NCBI RefSeq assembly: GCF_900143065.1
Contig: NZ_FRCX01000024.1
Span: forward strand, 1 to 35,845
Source of the DNA: Duganella sacchari
GTDB lineage: Bacteria; Pseudomonadota; Gammaproteobacteria; Burkholderiales; Burkholderiaceae_D
Reading direction: 5' to 3'
Length of the DNA: 35,845 bases
Position 1 is the first letter of the stretch. Each line of letters begins with the position of its first letter. The notes beneath the pieces are model-generated. The model was not told the origin of the DNA. It searched no databases and was given only the letters and a program-made list of their open reading frames with translations. The translations under genes and the position numbers were made by a program. This document shows, one piece after another, positions 31,774-35,845 of the stretch.

Positions 31774-32778
31774 TCAGCGACGTGGTCGTCGCAATCTGCC
31801 GCTGGTCAGTGTGACGGCGCAAATGATAATTACGCCGCGCAGGATGAGCTGCTGGTCGATGTCCAGCCCCATCAGGATCAGGCCATTGTTGACCATCCCC
31901 ATAATCAGTGCGCCCACCAATGCACCAACGACGCTGCCTTTGCCGCCGAACAGGTGGGTACCGCCGATGATGACGGCGGTCAGCACCATCATCAGATCAT
32001 TTTCGCCCAATGTGTAGCGGGCACTGTGCAAACGGCCTGCGTACAGAATGCCGGCCAGGGATGCCAGCAAGGCATTCAGCAGCAGCACCCACATTTTCAC
32101 GCGGCCGACATTGATGCCGGCATAGGTCGCCGCCAGCTTGTTGCCGCCGCTGGCCAATACCGCTTTGCCGAAAGCCGATTTGCGCAGCACCACATGGCCC
32201 AGCGCCACGATCGCCACCATCCACAGGAACAGCACAGGTACGGGGCCGATATCGCCAGAACCGAAGATGAAGGCGAATACGTCGTTATCGACCGGGATCG
32301 ATTGCAGTCCGCTGATCCAGCGCGTGATGCCGGTGATGATGCCCGCGGTTCCCAGCGTCACCAGGAAAGAAGGAATCGCGATGCGGCTCACGAGTGCGCC
32401 GTTCACCAGTCCACATACGGCGCCAGCCGCCAACGCGCCCGCCACCGCCGGCACCACACCATATGGCAGCAACAGCGCCGCTGTTACTGCGGACAGCGCG
32501 ACCACCGCACCGAAAGAGAGATCGATCTCCGCCGCCGACAGCACGAAGGTCATGCCGACGGCCATAATCGCGATCATCGCGCTCTGACGCGCAATGTTCA
32601 TCAGGTTGTTCTCGCTGAGGAAGCCGCGTTCGTGCAGCGTTATCGCGAACAGCAGAAACAGGCCGATGAACACCACATAGATCAGCAACGGGCGCCAGTC
32701 GCGGCTGCGGCGCGGCGCCGCTGGCGTGGCGCCAATGTTCTCTGCCGGTGTGGCGTTGGTTTGCATCGAAATCTCCAT
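31774..32778 (-). CDS. Ribose-type (CUT2) sugar ABC transporter permease
   Basis: This 334-aa permease of the RbsC/BPD_transp_2 family has about eight to ten helices. Family motifs are NLMNIARQSAMIAIMAVGMTFVLSAAEIDLSFGA and the C-terminal GGTHLFGGKGSVVGALVGALIMGMVNNGL. ATG 32778 follows GGGGAAG and lies 16 bases after the ATPase stop. ATG 32766 with GGAG is an equally good choice. More distal starts overlap the ATPase gene. It pairs with the double ATPase and binding protein upstream. CUT2 systems usually import monosaccharides, so free GlcNAc or a related sugar is the likely cargo. Confidence 0.9.
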   Translation of the reverse strand: MEISMQTNATPAENIGATPAAPRRSRDWRPLLIYVVFIGLFLLFAITLHERGFLSENNLMNIARQSAMIAIMAVGMTFVLSAAEIDLSFGAVVALSAVTAALLLPYGVVPAVAGALAAGAVCGLVNGALVSRIAIPSFLVTLGTAGIITGITRWISGLQSIPVDNDVFAFIFGSGDIGPVPVLFLWMVAIVALGHVVLRKSAFGKAVLASGGNKLAATYAGINVGRVKMWVLLLNALLASLAGILYAGRLHSARYTLGENDLMMVLTAVIIGGTHLFGGKGSVVGALVGALIMGMVNNGLILMGLDIDQQLILRGVIIICAVTLTSGRLRRPRR

Positions 32779-32794
32779 ACTCTTCCCCGATTTA

Positions 32795-34282
32795 TTATTG
32801 GTATCGCGTGACGACCGGTGTTCCATGCAGCGCTCCCAGTAAAGCGTGCTGCCCTGCGGCGGCGGCAAGCGGCGGACCTATGCCGTTGCTGTCGACTACG
32901 TGACAGGTATCGCAGACAGCCGCCAGCATCGCCGCATCGGTGCTCGCCATCAGCACCGCGTTGCCCTGCTCCGCGTAGTGGCGCACGGTTTGCCACAGCA
33001 TGGCCTGCGCTTGCACATCCATGCCGCTGCCTGGTTCGTCCAGCAGCAGGATGCGTCCTTCCGTGCTGAGCGCACGCGCCATCAACACTTTCTGCTGGTG
33101 GCCACCGGACAGCTCGCGCGCTTCGCGTGCCGGGTCGTCTGCCCTCCATCCCAGGCGATGCAGCAGGCCGCTGACTATCCGCTGTCCGCGCGCTTCGTCA
33201 ATCAGCAAGCTGCTGCTGATGCGTTCAAACAGCGACAGCAGGATATTCTCGGAGACGCTCAAATCCATCACCAGGCCAGCGCGGCGACGGTCGCCCGGCA
33301 CCAGATGCAGGCCATGCGTGATAGCTTCCGATGGATGGCTGATCTGCACCGCATGGCCACACAGGGACAGCGTGTAGTCGGTCAGTGGCTGCAGGCCGAA
33401 GATGGTTTCCAGCAGAGCGCTGGCGCTGTCGCCACTCAGGCCGACAATCTGGCCGGGAACGACCGTCAGTGCAGGATGCCGTTCGTCCTTCGCATGCAGT
33501 TGCAGCAGTGGCGCAGCTTCCTGCATCGGCATGTGTTTGCGCGGTACCCAGTCGGCTGGCAGTTGCGCGGCCAGCAGTGTCAGCACCGCTTGTGGACTGG
33601 TGGCGTCGACGGGCAGCATATGCTGTATGCGGCCGTCCCGCAGAATGCTGAGCGCATTGCACACTTCAAACACATCGCGCAAACGGTGCGTGATGTAGAT
33701 GATCGCCAGCCCTTGCAGCGACAGGCGGCGTACCGTCTGGTAAAGCAGCTCCAGCTCCGCAGCCGACAGGTTGGCGCTGGGTTCATCGAGTATCAGCACG
33801 CGCACCTTGCCGCTGAGCGCTTTGGCGATTTCCAACAGCTGCTGTTGGGCGCGCGTCAGCTCACTGACGGCCTGCTGCGGATCGAGCACGATCTCAAAGC
33901 GCGCCAGCAGCGCAGCGGCAGCACGCATCATCGCGGCTTCATCGACAAACTTTGTCCAGCCATCGTTCCAGCGCGTCAGGAAGATGTTCTCGGCGACCGT
34001 CATTGCGGGGACCAGGCTCAGTTCCTGGTGCACCATGGCGATGCCTTCACGGCGTGCGGCGCGGGCGTCGGAGAAGTAGCACGGTACGCCATCGAGCAGC
34101 AGTTCGCCACTGTCCGGCGCCAGGATGCCGCTGAAGATGTTCATTAGCGTGGATTTGCCGGCGCCATTGGAACCCAGTACCGCGTGTACCTGGCCACGCT
34201 CGAGTTCAAAGTGCACGCCGCGCAGCACGGCGCTTGCGCCAAACTGCTTGTGCACATTCACCGCTTTGAGGACAGGCTTCAT
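32795..34282 (-). CDS. Ribose-type sugar ABC transporter ATP-binding protein (two ABC domains)
   Basis: The 495-aa protein has two fused ATPase domains, as in RbsA/MglA. Domain 1 has Walker A GSNGAGKST and Walker B LILDEPSANLS. Its signature (ELTRAQQQ) departs from LSGGQ. Domain 2 has a degenerate Walker A (GLSGDSASALL, lacking the GKS Lys) but a full LSGGHQQK and LLLDEPGSGMD. This split, one intact and one degenerate site, is normal for CUT2 ATPases. ATG 34282 overlaps the stop of the binding-protein gene (ATGA). A longer start at 34351 lies inside that gene. Confidence 0.92.
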   Translation of the reverse strand: MKPVLKAVNVHKQFGASAVLRGVHFELERGQVHAVLGSNGAGKSTLMNIFSGILAPDSGELLLDGVPCYFSDARAARREGIAMVHQELSLVPAMTVAENIFLTRWNDGWTKFVDEAAMMRAAAALLARFEIVLDPQQAVSELTRAQQQLLEIAKALSGKVRVLILDEPSANLSAAELELLYQTVRRLSLQGLAIIYITHRLRDVFEVCNALSILRDGRIQHMLPVDATSPQAVLTLLAAQLPADWVPRKHMPMQEAAPLLQLHAKDERHPALTVVPGQIVGLSGDSASALLETIFGLQPLTDYTLSLCGHAVQISHPSEAITHGLHLVPGDRRRAGLVMDLSVSENILLSLFERISSSLLIDEARGQRIVSGLLHRLGWRADDPAREARELSGGHQQKVLMARALSTEGRILLLDEPGSGMDVQAQAMLWQTVRHYAEQGNAVLMASTDAAMLAAVCDTCHVVDSNGIGPPLAAAAGQHALLGALHGTPVVTRYQ

Positions 34283-35361
34283 CGCAAGGCCTTTCTGGCA
34301 GCGGCTTGCACCACGGCTGCAGGCAAAGGACGTCCCAGCGCGCGCTGCCACTGGCTGGTGAGATTGGCGCTGTCCACACGCAGCGCATCCACCGTGACGA
34401 ACGGCGGCGTATTCCGGCCCAGCAAAGCCAGGCCGCCCATGCGCGCCACCGTCATGCCCATATCGTAAGGCAGATCGCTGACGATGCCTGCCATGTTGCC
34501 GCCTTTGACCATATCCAGTGCATTGGCGGCGCCGAGGTCCATGGTCACCACTTTCAGCTCAGGCCGGCCAGCGGCGCGCGCTGCTGCGGTCACGCCTTCT
34601 GCAATGCTGTCCCACGGCGCGTAAATCGCCGAGACACGCGGGAACTGCGTCAGGATGGCCGAGGCGATCGCTTCGCCATCCTGCTGATTGGCGATGCCGC
34701 GCGTTGCGACCAGGCGTATGCCGGGATAGCGCGCCAATGCCTGCTTGACGGCGTTGTCGCGCTGGTTGGTCACGAAGTAATTGGCCGCATGGTAGATCAG
34801 CGCGACTTCACCTTTGCCCTGGATGCTGTTGGCCAGCACCTCGGCAGCGGTGCGGCCCATGGCAAGATAGTCGTCCGTGACGATGCCGGCATAATCGCGG
34901 CCAGGCACAAAGCCCTGCGGCACATTGCTGATGAAGACCAGCTTCACGCCAGCGGCCACCACCGGGCGGAACGCTACCGCGCCCGATACCGGATCAATCA
35001 CCAGCGAGGCGATCAGGTCCGGCTTGAGCGCCATGACGGTTTCCAGGTCGGTACGCTGCTTTTTCGGGTCCATGTCAGCGTCGGTGACGGCGACAACGGT
35101 AATGCCCATCTCATCAAAAGCCTTGCGTGCGCCGGCCACCAGGGCGCTGGAGAAATCAGAACTGGTGTGCAGCACCAGCGCTGCACGGTAGCCTTTGCCT
35201 TTGAGCTGAGCAATATCAGCTGGCCTGAGTGTTATCTGGGTATAAGGAGTAGGTGTTTCGCCGTGGGGTCCACGCGATGCCGGTGCTGGCGCCTGAGCGT
35301 ACGCGCTCAACATCGCCGTCAGCATACCGATCAGACACCATTTTGCCCACCGAGTACCCAT
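34279..35361 (-). CDS. Periplasmic sugar-binding protein (Peripla_BP_4 type)
   Basis: The 360-aa protein has a signal peptide (MGTRWAKWCLIGMLTAMLSAYAQA). A two-lobed type I sugar-binding fold follows, with YRAALVLHTSSDFSSALVAGARKAFDEMGI at the first strand and helix, ADMDPKKQRTDLETVMALKPD, VIDPVSG and VVTMDLGAANALDMVKGG. It captures the sugar for the permease and ATPase behind it. It is the first gene of the minus-strand operon. AAAGGTG precedes ATG 35361. Its promoter (35440-35413) shares sequence with that of the AmpG-like gene. The ligand is not readable from sequence; an aminosugar is inferred from the operon. Confidence 0.9.
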   Translation of the reverse strand: MGTRWAKWCLIGMLTAMLSAYAQAPAPASRGPHGETPTPYTQITLRPADIAQLKGKGYRAALVLHTSSDFSSALVAGARKAFDEMGITVVAVTDADMDPKKQRTDLETVMALKPDLIASLVIDPVSGAVAFRPVVAAGVKLVFISNVPQGFVPGRDYAGIVTDDYLAMGRTAAEVLANSIQGKGEVALIYHAANYFVTNQRDNAVKQALARYPGIRLVATRGIANQQDGEAIASAILTQFPRVSAIYAPWDSIAEGVTAAARAAGRPELKVVTMDLGAANALDMVKGGNMAGIVSDLPYDMGMTVARMGGLALLGRNTPPFVTVDALRVDSANLTSQWQRALGRPLPAAVVQAAARKALR

Positions 35362-35390
35362 TTTTCACCTTTAAATTTACTACTATCAAA

Positions 35391-35440
35391 TATACTAGGT
35401 AATTGGATGGGTAGTATAGGTGTTTTATAGGCAGTGTCAA
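35391..35440 (-). promoter_or_regulatory. Promoter/operator of the sugar operon
   Basis: On the minus strand TTGACA (35440-35435), a 16-base spacer and TATACT (35418-35413) form the promoter. CCTATA units repeat 11 bp apart in the spacer and -10. The 32 bases from TTGACA match the promoter at 22789-22820 at 29 positions, differing at two adjacent bases (CA/TG) and one G/C. TATACTA (35391-35397) and TAGTATA (35412-35418) add an inverted repeat overlapping the -10 and start site, another possible operator. Transcription would start near 35406. Confidence 0.85.
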
Positions 35441-35450
35441 CATAAAGGCG

Positions 35451-35487
35451 AAAAAAAACCCCAGACAGGACCGGCCTGGTGGGGTTT
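35451..35487 (-). terminator. Rho-independent terminator of the rRNA operon
   Basis: On the minus strand AAACCCC and GGGGTTT pair around an inner CAGG/CCTG stem, followed by eight T's (35458-35451). It lies 14 bases beyond the 5S 3' end and stops the rRNA transcript 10 bases before the -35 of the sugar operon. Confidence 0.93.
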
Positions 35488-35500
35488 CTTTCGAATAACT

Positions 35501-35616
35501 AGCTTGACGATAACCTACTTTCACACTGGTTGCAGCACTATCATCGGCGCAGAGTCATTTCACGGTCCTGTTCGGGATGGGAAGGGGTGGGACTGACTTG
35601 CTATGGTCATCAAGCT
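35501..35616 (-). rRNA. rrf: 5S ribosomal RNA
   Basis: On the minus strand the segment shows the bacterial 5S core (CCATCCCGAACAGGACCG, then GATGATAGTGC, then GTGTGAAAGTAGG). The termini pair: AGCTTGA at the 5' end with TCAAGCT at the 3' end, fixing a length of about 116. The ends are set by this pairing and may be off by one or two bases. It lies behind 23S, as usual. Confidence 0.95.
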
Positions 35617-35728
35617 TTGACTTGTATGCTCCGCAGCCACGTGGTGGGCTGCACAGCGAATCTGGGAGAAGTAAAGTTTTGGGGTAGCACTCACCATCTT
35701 AGTAAATGCGTATAACCGGCAAGGTTAT
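35617..35728 (-). other. 23S-5S spacer
   Basis: This 112-base spacer separates the 23S 3' end from 5S. I see no tRNA cloverleaf in it. It likely contains the processing stem of pre-23S and pre-5S. Confidence 0.7.
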
Positions 35729-35845
35729 AGGGACAAGCCGTACGGGCAATTAGTATCAGTTAGCTTAATGCATTACTGCACTTCCACACCTGACCTATCA
35801 ACGTCCTGGTCTCGAACGACCCTTCAAAGAGCTCAAGGCTCTGGG
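35729..35845 (-). rRNA. rrl: 23S ribosomal RNA, 3' end (partial, continues past the right edge)
   Basis: On the minus strand the sequence ends in AGCTAACTGATACTAATTG then CCGTACGGCTTG, matching the 3'-terminal helix of bacterial 23S (compare AGCTAACCGGTACTAATGA in E. coli). The rest of the gene lies outside the window. The 3' end near 35729 is estimated from that alignment. Confidence 0.92.

Noticed and set aside
31771..32811. A plus-strand frame opposite the ABC permease
   Set aside because: It is Gln/His/Arg-rich, typical of an antisense shadow of a hydrophobic membrane protein.
35617..35728. A tRNA in the 23S-5S spacer
   Set aside because: No acceptor stem, T-loop or anticodon arm could be drawn.
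1..35845. Insertion sequences, integrase genes or attachment sites that would mark a mobile island
   Set aside because: No transposase or integrase product and no terminal repeats were seen; the flanking rRNA operons explain the block boundaries.

Overview
The window looks like a chromosomal segment of a high-GC betaproteobacterium, most likely Oxalobacteraceae (Massilia/Duganella/Janthinobacterium group). I base this on the rRNA sequences at both edges, TonB receptors, a PEP-CTERM surface protein and the B12 gene content. The genus is an inference from memory of rRNA leaders and gene content, not a search. The segment is bracketed by ribosomal RNA operons. At the right edge the minus strand carries the 3' end of a 23S gene, a 5S gene and a U-tract terminator. 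At the left edge the minus strand carries an rRNA-type promoter and a boxA leader that read out of the window. The roughly 35 kb in between is therefore the spacer between two rRNA operons of the same orientation.

Region 1 (275-13935, plus strand) is a compact B12 locus. cobT, cobS and cobC come first. A cobalamin riboswitch then precedes btuB, and a U-tract terminator follows btuB. Next come btuC, btuD, cobO, cobB, cobU, cbiB, a threonine-phosphate decarboxylase gene, btuF, cobQ and bluB, mostly joined by ATGA-type overlaps. It encodes corrinoid uptake (BtuB-BtuF-BtuC-BtuD), corrinoid adenosylation, a,c-diamide and amide formation, aminopropanol arm synthesis, nucleotide loop assembly and synthesis of the lower ligand DMB. 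No corrin-ring-building gene is in the window.

Region 2 (13939-22718) holds a PhoD-type phosphatase, a DHA2-type exporter, a PhyH-like dioxygenase, a large PEP-CTERM beta-repeat protein, a small membrane-anchored protein and a phytase-like lipoprotein. Three minus-strand genes (phoD, the PEP-CTERM gene and the phytase-like gene) each have a Pho-box-like 18-mer followed, after exactly 10 nt, by a -10-like hexamer. This suggests a local phosphate-starvation regulon.

Region 3 (22789-35440) looks like an amino-sugar or cell-wall/chitin fragment locus. On the plus strand are an AmpG-like MFS transporter and a LuxR-type regulator. On the minus strand a six-gene run encodes a ribose-type ABC importer (binding protein, double ATPase, permease), a GH3 beta-N-acetylglucosaminidase, a TonB-dependent receptor and a signal-less GH20 beta-N-acetylhexosaminidase. 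The two ends of the locus, 12.6 kb apart, carry almost the same promoter (29 of 32 bases identical, including direct CCTATA repeats between -35 and -10). This is the strongest sign of a shared, possibly undescribed, regulon.
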